The notes: generated by a model from the sequence alone, not told the origin. 64,000 nt of DNA from Melastoma dodecandrum (GCA_029817715.1 JARUPY010000252.1:682001-746000), one strand, 5' to 3'; numbered from the stretch's first letter, positions 44,655-57,418 are shown. Numbers and translations: made by a program.

Positions 44655-45341
44655 GGATTGTTCCTCCTTTCGCAGGTTAGAGTTTCTTGTTAATTTCCTA
44701 GGTTTTTCTTTGTCGTTCCTCGATTCCTTGATTGAATAGCCTATCATTCGATTCCTTGTTGATTCTGTTAGGGTTGTGGGTTGGGTTTTCTAAAGGTTTG
44801 TGTTGGGTTTATTCTGTGCTGGGGTAGAGGGCTTGTTCCTCCTTTCGTAGGTTGGGTTTGCATTGTGTTGATTTTGTTTACGTTAGGTTTGTCATTGCGA
44901 TTCACGTTTCTTGTTAAATGCACAGGTTGGTTATGATGAGTGTTAGCGAAAGTTTTGACACATGTGCGGTATCGGCAAATTCCAATTATGATACTAGTGA
45001 AAGGAGATACAAACATGGGCTGCGAGCAGTATTGTATACCTCATGGAGTAGAAGTAATCCAGGGAGACGATTTTTTCGTTGTCGGATGTGAAAGGTTGTT
45101 TGTAGTTCTTGTTTGTGCCTGGATATGATTGACAGTACCTGATTTATGTTGCTACTATTTTTGTTTGCTTTAGGATGATGATTGTGGATTTTTTAGCTGG
45201 TATGACGAGGTTGTACCCCCTCGACAGAAAAAAGTAATATTGTACCTTGTTGAGAATAAGAAGATGCTAGAAGGTAACATTCAGATGATGCAAAAGAGAG
45301 AAGGTGAAATGGAAGAGTTAGATCAAACATCTTCAAGCTGA
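44655..45341 (+). pseudogene. GRF-type zinc-finger protein gene, broken
   Basis: The GRF zinc finger (about 45 residues, nucleic-acid binding) is common in small plant proteins, many linked to transposons. A stretch from about 44938 reads MSVSESFDTCAVSANSNYDT then HGLRAVLYTSWSRSNPGRRF then FRCRM, followed by TGA and AAG at a GT donor near 45092. After an acceptor near 45173 it continues DDDCGFFSWYDEVVPPRQKK then a basic coiled coil ending in TGA near 45341. Joined, the finger has its NPGRRF core and C..FF.W.D end, but TGA stands where family members usually have tryptophan. An upstream short exon (MGRRDCSSFR, 44646-44675) with a GT donor may be the start. The nonsense codon makes it probably non-functional. 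Confidence 0.6.
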
Positions 45342-45390
45342 GGTGATCAAGTATAAGACATTGCAGTCAACCCATCAGTCCATGGGGGAT

Positions 45391-46296
45391 TTAAGGTGCC
45401 TTGCCGTCCTCGTCGTCGTCGGAGCCCATTAACTCGTTCACATCCTCCTCCAGTTCCTCCACCTTGAATGCATACCGAACCATATCACTTTTCTAACATC
45501 TTTAATGTCCGAAATCAAATCGAAGAGATGTAAATGCGAACCTTATCCAGGACGCCCTCCACCACCTCCGCATCTTTGGCTGTGACCTTGGCTGCCGCGG
45601 CGACCTCCTCCGCCGCCTCCCTCATCTTCCCTCCCGGCGGCAATTTTACCTCTGCAGTATCCGCGACATCCTCCACGTCTTCTGCCACGTCCTCAACCAC
45701 CTCCGTCACCCGTGCCGCCATGTCCACCGTTGTCTCCGCCTCGTCTGCTCCCTCGACATGTCCTTACAATCAAAATCAATCGCTTGGCAACAAGGGAAAA
45801 GAGAAAATGACCGGACTCACTCTTGATCTTCATCAACGGTCCCCACTTGCTGCCAAAGAACGACAGGACCATCGACATGGTCACCCCAAGCACCCATGTT
45901 CTCCTGTCATGACACCCATCACGGGGAAATCACAACCCTGGGCTCACCCAGATCTCAAAACCGTCGGGGGAATTCGGTTCATTACCAGGGATCAGAACGA
46001 TCCGACGGACCCTCAGGCTTAGGATCGGCGCTGCTCCGCACCACCACTCTGCTACCCCTATAGAAACTGAGACAGATACCGGCCCTGGGAACACGTGTAA
46101 GAGAGTGGCATGGTGGTTGTAAGATCTCCCGAAGAAGATTGACAGCTCGGACTCACTTTTTTACTCTGGTCATAGAACGGCCGGCGTGCAGGGACACACC
46201 ACGGCGGACAACCTGGTGGTGCGCACTCCATGGGATCTCCTCAGGGAGGTAGCTAGCTGGGACCTTTGCCACAGTCGTCGAAATCGACAGGCTCAT
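45391..46296 (-). CDS. Small predicted plastid protein with one hydrophobic segment and an acidic coiled coil
   Basis: Five short exons (46296-46157, 46084-45986, 45903-45821, 45762-45542, 45462-45391) join in phase to 204 residues. The first 75 residues are serine/arginine-rich with few acidic residues (MSLSISTTVAKVPASYLPEE, then a segment rich in Arg, Val and Ser), as in a transit peptide. After DPKPEGPSDRSDPW comes RTWVLGVTMSMVLSFFGSKW, possibly a membrane segment, then GPLMKIKRHVEGADEAETTV. A heptad-like stretch follows (ARVTEVVEDVAEDVEDVADT, LPPGGKMREAAEEVAAAAKV, EVVEGVLDKVEELEEDVNEL), with an acidic tail. Pattern and length suggest a conserved chloroplast protein of unknown function; this is recognition from memory. 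The small introns make the gene easy to miss. Confidence 0.75.
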
Positions 46297-47183
46297 CCCT
46301 AAGTATCAATCGAATTACTGGAACCAGAGAGGAGCAGGGGGATGTTGAAGCTGAAGTTGTGGCGTTGCCCGAAATATCTCACTGACTCTGTAGGAACACG
46401 TTTTTCAGGTCCATCTTGTGGGGCTGGTCCAGTTGGACGGAGACAAATAAAAGTTTGAGAAGCACGTCATGTGCTCCTTCGGTTTAAAAATCCGAGGTTG
46501 TCCTTTTCATTTTCCTCTCTCGCATTGGCTTTGTTCGTCTCCTACACAGACCAATTGGCCAATTTTTTTTTAATTGTTAATTGGTTCTAGAGTGAATCCT
46601 ATCGGACTTATATTCTAGATTTGAGAAACGGATGGACCCTAAATTTTCCACTATCCTAAAATAATCTTCGGACTATGTCTTCAATAGCTTATTTATGGCC
46701 ATTAGCAATTTGGTTTATAGGACTTTAGGTTGTAATTTGGTTCCTTGTTTTTCTCTGGTTTTGACTACGTATTCAAGATTTCGATCGTGAATCATTTTGG
46801 GTCTGATTAGAATTCCAAAATCGAACTCCTAACAGTTCGTGGAAAGATATACCCAAAAGAATATCTAATCGATCATCCAGTGGTGTATAATAAATTGAGG
46901 TTCCAAAGTACTACGCTCAATCCAAAGAATCTACAACAAGTTTAGTTTCAGAGCTTCAACTAAACTCATTTGGTTTGGTTGTACTTGTAATCCTAAAATG
47001 TTCCAACGCAACAGAACGCCAGCAGCATTACAACCTCTCGTTGTTCTCCGACAACGACCCTAAACCCACCCGCCCCTCCAAAAAACTTGTCTTTACTTAC
47101 TTCTCCCCCAACAGCAAAACACTCTCCTTCCCGTCTACTTTTTCCCTCTTCTTCTTCTTCGTCGTCCTCTCCCATAATTCAAG
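46297..47183. other. Divergent spacer between plastid protein gene and RING gene
   Basis: This holds the upstream regions of both genes. I see no TATA box that is clearly placed and no further gene. Confidence 0.45.
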
Positions 47184-48188
47184 ATGGTGTTTCCTTCCCG
47201 AAGACTTCTCCCCCAAACCCTAATCTACTCCTCCCCTTCCCTTTCCCCTTCCCCTCCTTCCCCTTCCCCCTCGCCCTCCGACGGGATCACCTGTCTATCC
47301 AGCGATCTCACCTGCCCTGATCCCTGGCCCTACGCCTCCCCTCCCCCTCCCCCACCCCCCCTACTCCCGCCTCCCCCCTCCTCCTCCCCCGGCCGATCCC
47401 CGCTCCTTTCCACCCCCGGCATCCTCGCCGTCTCCATCGTCTCCTCCCTCTTCTTCCTCACTATCTACTTCATCCTCCTCGCCAGGTACCGCCGTAATCG
47501 CCCCTATGGCCGTGGTCCCCGTCAGGGCCCTCCTCCTCCTCCACCTGGGGACGACGGTCAATGGGCGGATGGGGAGGAGTGGAATCAGAACCTGGCTATG
47601 GTTCACCCGATCTGGCTTATCAACACTGCCGGGCTTCAGCCTGCCGTGATCGCCTCGATCGCTGTCTGCGTGTACAGGAAGGGCGAGGGCCTGATTGAGG
47701 GGGACTACTGCTCGATCTGCCTCAGCGAATTTGAGGAAGGGGAAAACTTGAGGCTTTTGCCCAAGTGCAGCCACGCTTTCCACATCCCTTGTATCGACAC
47801 CTGGCTCCAATCCCACACCAGCTGCCCCCTCTGCCGAGCTCCAATTTTGGCTCCCCCACCTCTGTCCGGTTCACTCTCTGTTCCTGAAACAACTGGGAAC
47901 GGGAGCAGGAGCAGCATAGGAGAGGATGTGAGGGAGAATGCCGAGGGTGGTGACACGGCTAGGGACAACATGGGAGATTCCGGCAATGGGGATGAAGGAG
48001 GTCACAGGGAGGAAGGATCGAATGAAAAACCCAGTGCGGAGGAGGCTGAGGCTGGGGCTTCGGTAGGTAGGCGGTCGGTTTCAATGGACAATATTGCAAT
48101 TGGGGTTGTGAACTTGGACAGAGAAGGCAATGAAAGGGGTCAGATCGGGGGAGTAAGGTCACTGCCTGGTAGCGGAAGGTTCCGCTGA
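47184..48188 (+). CDS. RING-H2 ubiquitin ligase, ATL-like, membrane-anchored
   Basis: ATL-type proteins are E3 ubiquitin ligases anchored in membranes, often acting in defence and stress signalling. The intronless gene encodes 334 residues. The N-terminus is serine/proline-rich. One membrane segment (LAVSIVSSLFFLTIYFILLA, residues 81-100) follows, then a basic and proline-rich linker, then a GLD-like motif (GLQPAVIASIAVCVYRKGEG, 150-169). The RING-H2 domain spans residues 176-217: Cys176, Cys179, Cys195, His197, His200, Cys203, Cys214 and Cys217, with the ATL-typical Pro before the third Cys pair replaced by LPKC and with DTWLQSHTSCPLC. The C-terminal 110 residues are acidic, glycine/serine-rich and low-complexity. 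Substrate unknown. No lesion seen. Confidence 0.92.
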   Translation: MVFPSRRLLPQTLIYSSPSLSPSPPSPSPSPSDGITCLSSDLTCPDPWPYASPPPPPPPLLPPPPSSSPGRSPLLSTPGILAVSIVSSLFFLTIYFILLARYRRNRPYGRGPRQGPPPPPPGDDGQWADGEEWNQNLAMVHPIWLINTAGLQPAVIASIAVCVYRKGEGLIEGDYCSICLSEFEEGENLRLLPKCSHAFHIPCIDTWLQSHTSCPLCRAPILAPPPLSGSLSVPETTGNGSRSSIGEDVRENAEGGDTARDNMGDSGNGDEGGHREEGSNEKPSAEEAEAGASVGRRSVSMDNIAIGVVNLDREGNERGQIGGVRSLPGSGRFR

Positions 48189-51100
48189 TCGGGGAAGCAG
48201 AGAGTAATAGGGAGAAGAACATAGGTAAACAAAATCAATGGTATATGTAGGGCATCTTAGCTGAATAAGGTAGATGGGGAATTTTTGGAATGGGAACTGA
48301 CCCCAATCAAAGGAGTGCCACGAGCAAAAGAAACTGGGAGTTTTGGGAGTAGAATTTGCAGTACTAGAGCCATCGAAACTGGGAGAAGGAATGAAGGCCC
48401 TGGTTTCCTCGAACTGAGGATCAAATCAAATTACAGCCGAATCAGGTTGGATCAGGAAGCAAGAGCAGATCAGTCAGATTGATTGGTTTCAGCGAAAACA
48501 GTGGGAAACTGAAGCCATTTTTTGCTTCCAGACATAGGCCAGGAGTTGTTTTTGAGCTCTGTGTACACTTGGATAAAGATAATAAGATTACTGTAAAATC
48601 CGGGTATTCTTTTACAGTTCAGGGTCAGGGGTTGTGTGTGTCCTCCTCCCCTCAATACTGGTTGGCGGGTGTTTTGGCTTGCAATGTCTATGCTTAAACC
48701 GATATTACTACAATTCGTAACTGAAACTGATCGGAGAAAATGTTTGTTGGTTGGGTAAATGATTGTCTTCTTCATTCTTCATCTGGTAAGAGATCCAATT
48801 CATTGCTTGCAATGAGGAGGCAAATCATCGTCCAGACAAGCCACATTCTTAGGAACAGATCGTGTTCATGCCACTTTGTGATAATATTATGAGGGTTCTG
48901 GGATTGGGAAACGCTTCTGGGTGGGGACAAAAAAGAAACTTATGCGGGGTGCCCGGTGACTTGTATTCATGTGAGCTTAGAATATGTAGGCAAAAAACTC
49001 TCTCCCCGAAAAGAGAAAGAAAGGTGGGCTTGGGCCAATTCATTTTCTTTTACCTTTAAAAATTGAGAAGCCCACATTCGTAGGCCCATGAAATGGTGGT
49101 GGGGTGGGCGACAGAGTAAGAAATTCAGATGCTTCCCTTTTTTTTTAGTTTTCGTGAATGTTGGTTCTTCCTGTCTCGTTTTTTGCTTTTGTCAACCTTA
49201 ACGTGTGAGTGGTGTATGTTGTTTGTTGTAACCTAACCCAAATAACGTGGGTGGAGGCGGTGGCTTTGGGTGGAAATTCATTGAACATTTCCATAAGGAA
49301 AAATTACGAGCTTTTCTTAAAAAATCATGTTAGTTCTGCAACCATTATTTTCAAAATTCATTAAATAAGGCTTCTAATTCGGTGTTTATAGCATCGAGTT
49401 TGTTTTTGGAAAGTGGGCACTCGGTGTTAGAAATATGAAGTTTTTAAAAGAGTTCAATTCAATTTTACAAACATCAATTTTTTAAAGGCATTATTTGATA
49501 AATTTTTAAAATCGTTATCTTATTTCGGGAAATATTTTCTCGATAAACATTATTTTGTGATATAGCTCCGAAAAGTTTGGGGTCCAAATTATGCAGCGAG
49601 TTTTCGACCCTAAAATATGAATTTTAAAAACTTAGTACCACAAGGATAAAATATTTTACAGAACAACATTAATGCGAACATAGCTTGGCAAACATAGTTA
49701 TTATGGGCCGACGTGGCCCACATTCCGTTGAAATTAAGCCCAATACCGGCCCAATTTACTCGAAAAAGACCAACTTCGGCCTTTTCCATTCCTCCTTCAA
49801 ACTTGGTTTTTAAAAATAACCTTAATCATCATCTCATGCGAAGTGTGACCAAAAAAATAAATAAAAGACAAATCATATCAAAAGTTATGTTTGATTGGCC
49901 ACATAGAGCACGCGCTCTTATACATCTTGTTTAGAGAATTATAAAAGTGGGTGGTGGCTATATGCACCTACAAGCCAACCCCCTCTCAAACCCAAAATTG
50001 ATCTCCAATATCTTGTTGATTAGAAATAAGTCGGGCAAACATTTGTCAACATTAATTGGGTCGGATATTCGGGGGTCCCCCCCCCCCCGCCCCTCCCCCA
50101 AACAAAAGTAAAAGAAAAAAATATCATCCCAATGATGTGATGTGAACATCATCATCATCATTTCATCACCCTCCCTGGAATATCATGGATAAATGTTAAA
50201 CTGGATGATGAGTATTTCTGGGGGTGCATGCTCAACAGCTGTAAACACTGAAACTGAAAGAAAGAGATGAGAAAAGGGATATTATATGGGCAAATGGAAA
50301 CCCCATCTTTTGGTTTTACAGGGTCCTTTGCCTTGCCCTAGTATATCCACCCATCCCCCCCCCCCCCATGTGTTTTTGCTCCCCCATTCAACATCAATCC
50401 ACTCTCTCATATCCTCTGACCACCCCTTACCTGACCCGACCCATTAGCTTGATCCACATCACCCCCAGGATTTATTGTAGATATTAAGTGCTCCCCCGTA
50501 GCAATGTCTCCATGGAACCAGCATTGAAGCTATGTGAGCGAGCGAACCCTGGTCGGACGGGACGTTGGGACGTTACTTTGTGCAATTGGGATATAATGTC
50601 ATCATGCTCTAAAGGATTTCGTTATTCCCCTCCCCTCCCCCCTCCCCAAAGACGACATTTTTGTCTCATGCTGTTCCCGTCTGGACTGCTCACTTATTCC
50701 TCAATGAGAGATCTTATCCCGACCAAGGGAGACGAATCCAACCCATTATCGTGAGCATTTCCCTCAAGAAAATTTAACCAGTGTTGTTTTCCCCCCCACC
50801 CCTCTTTTATTTTTTCTTTCCGGGGGAGGGCTGGTGATGTTGATGTGATGTTGGGACCCAAGTTTCGGACAAGGGAAAATACAAGGTGTGAGCTGTAATG
50901 TCAGTCCACCCGTTGTTTCCTTTTCACATATCCCTCGGGTGGAGGAAGAGACCCCACGGATTGGTCCTAGAAAAAATCGAGAGAAATGATTAAAGAAATG
51001 GCAGCATCGGAGGGGGGGAGGGGCTGGTACTAACTAGCGTAGTAGAAGGTCGAGGTTCAAGGCGACACCCGCCATATGATGTCGTGAGATTGGGGGGAAC

Positions 51101-52708
51101 GGGGAGAGTGTGTGTGTGTTTGGGGCTTCGTTTCTCCGACAACAACTTGGAGAACCTCGGCTTTCTCCGACACAAGCAACAACACATGCCACCTTCCCAA
51201 ACCCCAAGTGTTGTTGTTTACCCCGAGTTCTCCATCAATATAATATTTCATCTTAGAACTTATAAAGCTGATTTCGGGTTTTACGTAAACATTAAACGGA
51301 CGACTATTCCGTATAATTGGACGATACGACAGGACTGAATTTCTCAACATGAGAGCCTGGGGAAGGCCAGGGGTTAACACAATAATGTCACGCTATAATA
51401 AAAGGTGGGGGAGGAAAAGGTAACGGAAGAGGGTAAAACTTAAAACCAGTTAAAAGAGGCAAAGGCTGCCCATTATTTATTATTATTATTATTTGCAGGG
51501 GGCAGGGGTGGGGGGAAAACGAAACTAGACAAACTGGGGGTTAAAAGAAGCAACTAATCGGGAGATGGAAGTATATAAAAGGGAGGGGGGTGGCACGACC
51601 TTTCCTTCTCCTCCTCTAGAGCACATGACAGCATCGTCTGTCTTTTATAAGTAGTTCTTCTGCGTCTGTGCACCCCTCAAAGCATCTGAAAACCACTTCC
51701 CAATCTCGTGTTTCATTTTTGCACGCCAATTCACTGACCCACCCATCACCACCAAAATCCCCCAATCTCTCCTTTTGGACCACATACTCTCCCTTAAAAT
51801 AAACCACTTTTAATGTCACGAATCGTCTCCTCACTAACGTTTCGTGATACGTAACGTTCGGAAGAAAGCCATGTAATATTTCCCCCTTTGGACCACACAC
51901 CCCCTTCGTTCTCCCTCCCTTCGTCCTCTGTTCATCGTTTTACTCTTTTTTTTTTGTTATTTTCAGGACGTCGAAAATCGTCCATCGATAATAATCGACG
52001 TCAGGGAGTAAGTTTAAATAAGACATGACAGATGGAAGAGGTGTTGATTTGCATGCTAAACACGTTTGATCGTGACTTAAAGAAACAACAAACTCACTCG
52101 TTCCCTCTCTTTCTCCCTTTGTTGCCAAACTAAAAATAAACTCCCTCAATATTTAATACCTTCACATGTCATCACCACCTCCTCCTCCTCCTCCTTCTCC
52201 TGATCTCTATATACAACAATAAAGAAAATCAGACCTCCCGCGTTCTTGTTCCTTCAATACCGGATATACACTCATAAGCACGCACTCTCCCTCGCATGGA
52301 CTCCTCAGGCTCACGACAACATTCTAAATTTACTACTACAACAACAACTGCCTAAGCATTGTAATAATAGTGCAAAAAACATTAATGTACTGAACCTTTC
52401 CTTTGATCAACTCAACGATCAAATAATTGTTATCTCTGGACAATAAAAGAAGAGAATCATAATAACATGGAAAGGAAATTACAAGGAAGAAGAAACGAGG
52501 TGGGGGGGGGGGGGAGGGAAATAATAATAATAATGATATTGATAATCCCAAAAACTAAAGGCTGGCTAAATTAGAAAGAAAAAGCCCTAAGCTACATTCT
52601 TTTTCGTTGGATGAGATAACCAGATGAGAAGAGAAGAGAAGAGACAACCCACCATTTTGTTCTTGGAGTTCATATTGCTCGAACGACTTCAGTTGGTTTT
52701 GGGGTGCG
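48189..52708. other. Large intergenic region
   Basis: About 4.5 kb without a recognisable gene. It contains clusters of GGCCCA/TGGGCC words near 49025-49100 and 49700-49765, long C or G runs (50080-50098, 50347-50368, 52501-52515), a TTA repeat at 51474-51493, and a TATATAAAAG box near 51573 on the plus strand with no coding sequence after it. The right end is the 3' flank of the zinc-finger homeodomain gene. Confidence 0.5.
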
Positions 52709-53458
52709 CTAGGGTTTCTTCCCAAGGGTGTGCTTGTTGTTGTGCATCCACACCTTGAGGACGTGCCTCCGAATCCCGTTCTCGACGCAGAACTGTTCCA
52801 CCGCGGGGTCGTCGTGCTTCTGTATCCTCCACCCGAGCCTCTCCGCGAACACCAGCATCCTATCCTTCTGCTCCTGCGTGAACTTGGTCCTGAACCTCTT
52901 CTTCATGCTCCCGCTCCCCCCGCTGCTCCCCGGGTAGTCCTCCGCGTCCTCCCGGCTCGAGGACGGGCCCCCAGGAGCAGCCGGCAGCGCCAGCTGCCTC
53001 TGTGTCAATGGCCCTGCCGTCAGCTGCAGGTATCCAGAGGGAGCCGGCGCCGCACGGTAATATGGGGAGAACTGCTGGTAAGGGCCGGGGCCATAATGGT
53101 GGTACTGGTGGGGGGGTGGAGGGTAGAGTATCCCGCCCGGGGAGGACTCCGCTGTGGTTTCCCTTCGGTGGAAGTTGCGGTGGCAGTTGCAGGCGGCGCA
53201 CCGGAGGGCTTCGAGGCTCCCCTCCTCCCCGGCGGGCAAGAACTCTCCGCAGCCGTCGACCGCGCTGCCCCCTATCCCAACGGCATGGTTCTTCTGGCAC
53301 TCCCTGTACCTTACTCCCGCCGACGAAGAGGCGGGGGAGGAGTTGGCTGGCTGGGGCTGGGCGTAGGGCTGATGATGGAGAGGTGGTTCCTGGGGGTGGT
53401 CGTCGGGGATTTCCATCTCCTCATCTTGCTCCTCTTCGTGCTCCTCCTCGAACTCCAT
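52709..53458 (-). CDS. Zinc-finger homeodomain (ZF-HD/ZHD) transcription factor
   Basis: ZHD proteins are plant-specific nuclear factors that dimerise through an N-terminal zinc finger and bind ATTA-core DNA. The gene is intronless, 249 residues, the usual length. Residues 1-35 are acidic then proline/histidine-rich. The ZF-HD dimerisation domain is at about 49-98 ([47 protein letters not shown]). A proline/tyrosine-rich linker follows. The homeodomain is at about 185-246 ([58 protein letters not shown]). Cysteines and the homeodomain core WMHNNK are intact. The gene is very GC-rich compared with its flanks. It most resembles the ZHD1-4 type, but the subgroup was not tested. Confidence 0.95.
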   Translation of the reverse strand: MEFEEEHEEEQDEEMEIPDDHPQEPPLHHQPYAQPQPANSSPASSSAGVRYRECQKNHAVGIGGSAVDGCGEFLPAGEEGSLEALRCAACNCHRNFHRRETTAESSPGGILYPPPPHQYHHYGPGPYQQFSPYYRAAPAPSGYLQLTAGPLTQRQLALPAAPGGPSSSREDAEDYPGSSGGSGSMKKRFRTKFTQEQKDRMLVFAERLGWRIQKHDDPAVEQFCVENGIRRHVLKVWMHNNKHTLGKKP

Positions 53459-56400
53459 TCCCCAACCTCCACTTCCTCAATTATTTCTCCACTCTCCCTC
53501 CCTCTTCCCCTGATTTTTTATTATTATTTATTATTTATATATTTTGGGAGTCGGAGGGGGATGGGGGTGGGGTTGAGTTGAGTTGAAGATCCGAGGTGGT
53601 CTCTTTTTAATCCTTTTTATTTTTTCTTTCTTACATGGGAGGGGGTTGTGGAGTTGGGTAATAAAGCTGTGGTGTTTTTATGAGAGAGAGAGAGTGCTTT
53701 AAAGATAATATAGCTGCAGCCGGGGAAAGGCGTAGGTGAAGGTGAGATAACAAAGACTTTAACCAAACATACGGGGGCGCTGTTAACATTAATCTAAAGG
53801 ACATGGGGATAAGAGTGTGTGTTGAGTGTGGAGTGGACATCCCATTCCCATCATCCCCTACCCTCCCCCCAACACCAAAAGAAGAGAGAATCTCTACCGC
53901 AGTTTGATGGTAAGAAACATGTTGCTCTTTATTAGGCAGCACCCTCCCCTCCCCCTCTTCTTTTCACTTATCCTTTCCCATTTTTTCTATCTTACTAAAA
54001 ACAAAAAGGATGCTCACGGAGAATTAATGTCTATCAACTATCGCCACGTTTACTTCTTCACACCATTGAATTAAATTGATCGACCCCACGTATGTATTCC
54101 TTCTCTATCTCTATCTCTTTCTCTCCGTTTTTTGTTTTGTTCCCAGTCTGCCTGCTTTTCAAACGTCTTAATGAAAACGGCGCGGTTTTGATTAATTGCG
54201 GGGCTGCAGTACGTGGTGGGTGTTTCTGTAATCAGACTGCTCCTTTTTTTTTCCTTGTTGGCTGTCTTTATGCAGACAACTCCTGTCCTGATTTTTTTAA
54301 TATTTTTCCCCTCCAGTGCCCTTTTTTTCTTATCCAGAGGAAACGAAAGGAAATTGCTCCTTTGAGGAATTATTGGAATAAGATAAATATTTTAAAAATT
54401 TTAAAAATAAAACCTCGAAATTACACTTTATGATTTCGACTTTTAGGTGAACTCGATATTTTAGAGTTCAATTTTTAGATATTATTTAAAATTTTGAATA
54501 ATTGTGTTACTAAAATGCTTTTTATTTCTGGAAGGGAATTAGAAGGTAAGATGTGTTTTATTTAAAAAAAAAAATGAGTAATGCATGTGTTGATCCAAAT
54601 GGCTCCTCCATCAACCTCATTTTTATGCTATATTTGGAGATCTCGTATTTTGGTGCAATAATACTACTTCTCATGTTGAGCTTTTACCTTTATCATTCAA
54701 TTTTCATGTCTCCTCTGATAACAATGTAAACATTGGATTTTCTGAGGATACGTGTTTGAGGGACTAAAGATTTTTTTTTTTTTTTTTTTTTAAATGGTTA
54801 GCCCAATTCGTGATATGTTTGGGGTGACAGTGAAGAGGGAAATACGGATCATTGATTTGGTGAAATCAATGCCTTGATAATCGCATCAAGGGGAAAAGAT
54901 GCTCTCTCTAAGGACATTCAATGCTGTCGTCGCCTTCCATTTGCTTGTTAACATCATCTTCTTTCTTTCCTAATCGATCTATAAATCCCCCCCTTCCCAA
55001 AAAAAAAAAAAAATATTGGAATTATTATTATGATGTGCTCATGTCATACATTTTTATTATTTATATCTGGATATACACTTGAAAATAAAGAATAAGAAAA
55101 AATGTGTCAAAAATGTTTTACTTGTCATTTCATGAAAATCATTTAAAAAAGAACTGGCCATTTCTTTAATACGTAAGCGAATCATAACAAATGCATTGAA
55201 TATATATTTATACATACGAATTGTTGGTAAGTTTAAAGGACGACGAGGAAATAAACTCCTTTATCTTTAGCTTAAATTCTTTTGGCATGATTTATTTCAA
55301 CAAAAAATTCCTCGTCCTTTTGCTTGGGGTAACGTAATGATTATATTCTAAGACCAAGAAAGCATGTTAGAAATCTAACAATGGACGGGCATTCATAAGA
55401 TTTTTCACTACCCCTAGTGAGTCAAAGGCTGTCGGAGGGATCGAAATAAAATCCTCATCCTCATGTATATGTGTGTACTACTAAATCACACTATCATTGA
55501 GGAAAAGGCAAATATATTTAAAATCATACTCGGCGTTGTTACTATGTACGACATTATCAGTAAACCAATCTACATGCATGTAAGAAATGAGATGGGAGGG
55601 GCTTGCAGTGCAGGCTTTCTTTTTTCATAATTCTTTTTTGGGGGGTTTTGGAGTTGGGAAAAACACTATCCAAACAGACACATATAAGGACATAAATAAG
55701 CAACACAAACTGGTGATTGTAAGTAATTACAGGATGAGAGGGGGTAATCATTTGACACGTGGGAGTGGAGAGGAGAGTAGTTATAATATCATCTCACAGG
55801 GGATGATGATATTTGAAAAAGATAAGGGTGATGTGGGCGGGGGAGAAGGGATTTGTATAGCGTGGAATGTGGTGTTGTGGGAGTGGGAGGGCGCAGAGAG
55901 GGAATTGCGGGAAAAGGGAGACATGGATGTTGACAACTCGATGATCTACCCCTCCGCAAACCAGTAAATAATAATAACAAAGAAAAATGAAGGGTGTGTC
56001 CCCCACTCCTTTTTTCCTCATGATTCTCTTACACACCTCGCATCGTATCATTTCACAATCTCATGTGCCTTTCCTTTCAGTTTCTCTGTAATTTCTCAAC
56101 CACTTTTCCATCTTCATCGCCTTTTTAGATTCTCACCTTCCAATCTTTCTTCCTCCTCTCGGCTTGTCTCCCCCCCCGCCCCCCTCCCGCGGCCTTTTCC
56201 ACTTACTCCTCCTCCTTCCTTTCGATTCAGACAAAAGAGTTCATTATATAAAGAGATGTCCCAAAATATTACAACTTAGAGTTTCGTATCTCTTGGGGGT
56301 AGTCCATTTATAATGTCCACGTGCTCTCTCTCAGGAAAAGAGATTTGTCGGAACCAGAGAATCCGGGTCGATAGCATATGCTTGATCTTGAATGTTATCT

Positions 56401-57418
56401 CCATGAACTCCCCGGAGATGAAAGGCATCGCAGTGATATGTACGGATGTAGATTTATGAGGGTAAAAAACCCCAGGCAATTCAATGAATGCATTTTTATT
56501 CATCAATGGGGAGGGAGTGGAGATAAATGCACATGAAGAAGAGGAGCACAATTGAATGCCAAAACCTGTTGGGCTCGGAATTTTGACCGCCTGTCCTTTT
56601 TAGAGAATCGAGTGGAGTGGAGGTGTTCTTCAAAATAGGGAAAGCCATCTCTTTTTTCTTTTTTTGCACTTTCTTTCTTTTCTGGTGTAAGTCCTTTGTT
56701 CCTGTCTAGGGGTAATGTTTTACTTACGCTAATTCTGCTCGAATCGTGTCCGAGAGGTCCGTGCATTTATACACGTTGATGCCCCTCTTCTTGGACTCGT
56801 TGGTACCATTATTTCCGTAGAAGGATGGTAGTGTGCCCTCATTCTGTCAGCCCTGCAGAATAGTTTGATAGTTGGTCGGCCCGAAAGATAAATTATAGTG
56901 CCGAAAGAGTCATTAACAATATTTCTCCAATATGAAAAAGAAAGAAAGGAAAATTTGTCGTTTAACTATTAAAAAAATCTAACCGGAAGTCGACGAAGCC
57001 CCGCGATTATATTCCACATTAGACCTAACGGCCCGTGGACCAAGAATCTATTTGGGCCTGGCCCAACGACGGCCCATTATAAAACGGTCGTTAATGAAGT
57101 GTATTTTTTTTTTTTTTAGCGGCGAGACAGTTGCGTACGTTAATCTCTTCCGGCGCGTGCAACGTGATTGGTGGGAAGACGTTGTAATAGGAAGTGATGT
57201 TTCTGATTAGACAAGGGGCCAACGTCACAAACTATAATGGAGATCAACATCACTCTTACACGTAGTCAATTCCCCACTATTCGCCCAAAAAAATGTCAAG
57301 TCCGAGAAGGTGATCATCCTCTTACGGAGATGAAAGGGTTAATTTCATGATCGCGTTCCGGGAGTATAGAAAAGAATCGAAGATGTAATTTACTGATAAA
57401 GTGTAGAAGAGACTGGGA
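53459..57418. other. Large intergenic region
   Basis: About 4 kb, AT-rich. It holds the promoter side of the ZF-HD gene (a GA repeat near 53680-53692), a T21 run at 54771-54791, and several C or G runs. Near 57025-57085 four GGCCCA/TGGGCC motifs stand before TATAAAAC on the plus strand, but no coding sequence follows. Open frames near 55590-55970 have no family resemblance. Confidence 0.5.
54771..54791. repeat. Poly-T run of 21 bases
   Basis: A homopolymer tract, possibly the tail of an old retroposon on the minus strand; no coding homology lies beside it. Confidence 0.8.

Noticed and set aside
51616..51900. Minus-strand open frame of 94 codons and a nearby plus-strand TATA box
   Set aside because: The frame has no family resemblance, and the TATA box is on the other strand with no coding sequence after it.
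52730..53586. Plus-strand open frames of 283 and 194 codons
   Set aside because: They are antisense to the ZF-HD gene, whose minus-strand translation is clearly the real one.
55587..55967. Plus-strand open frame of 126 codons
   Set aside because: Low-complexity Gly/Glu-rich translation without known motifs, in AT-rich spacer.
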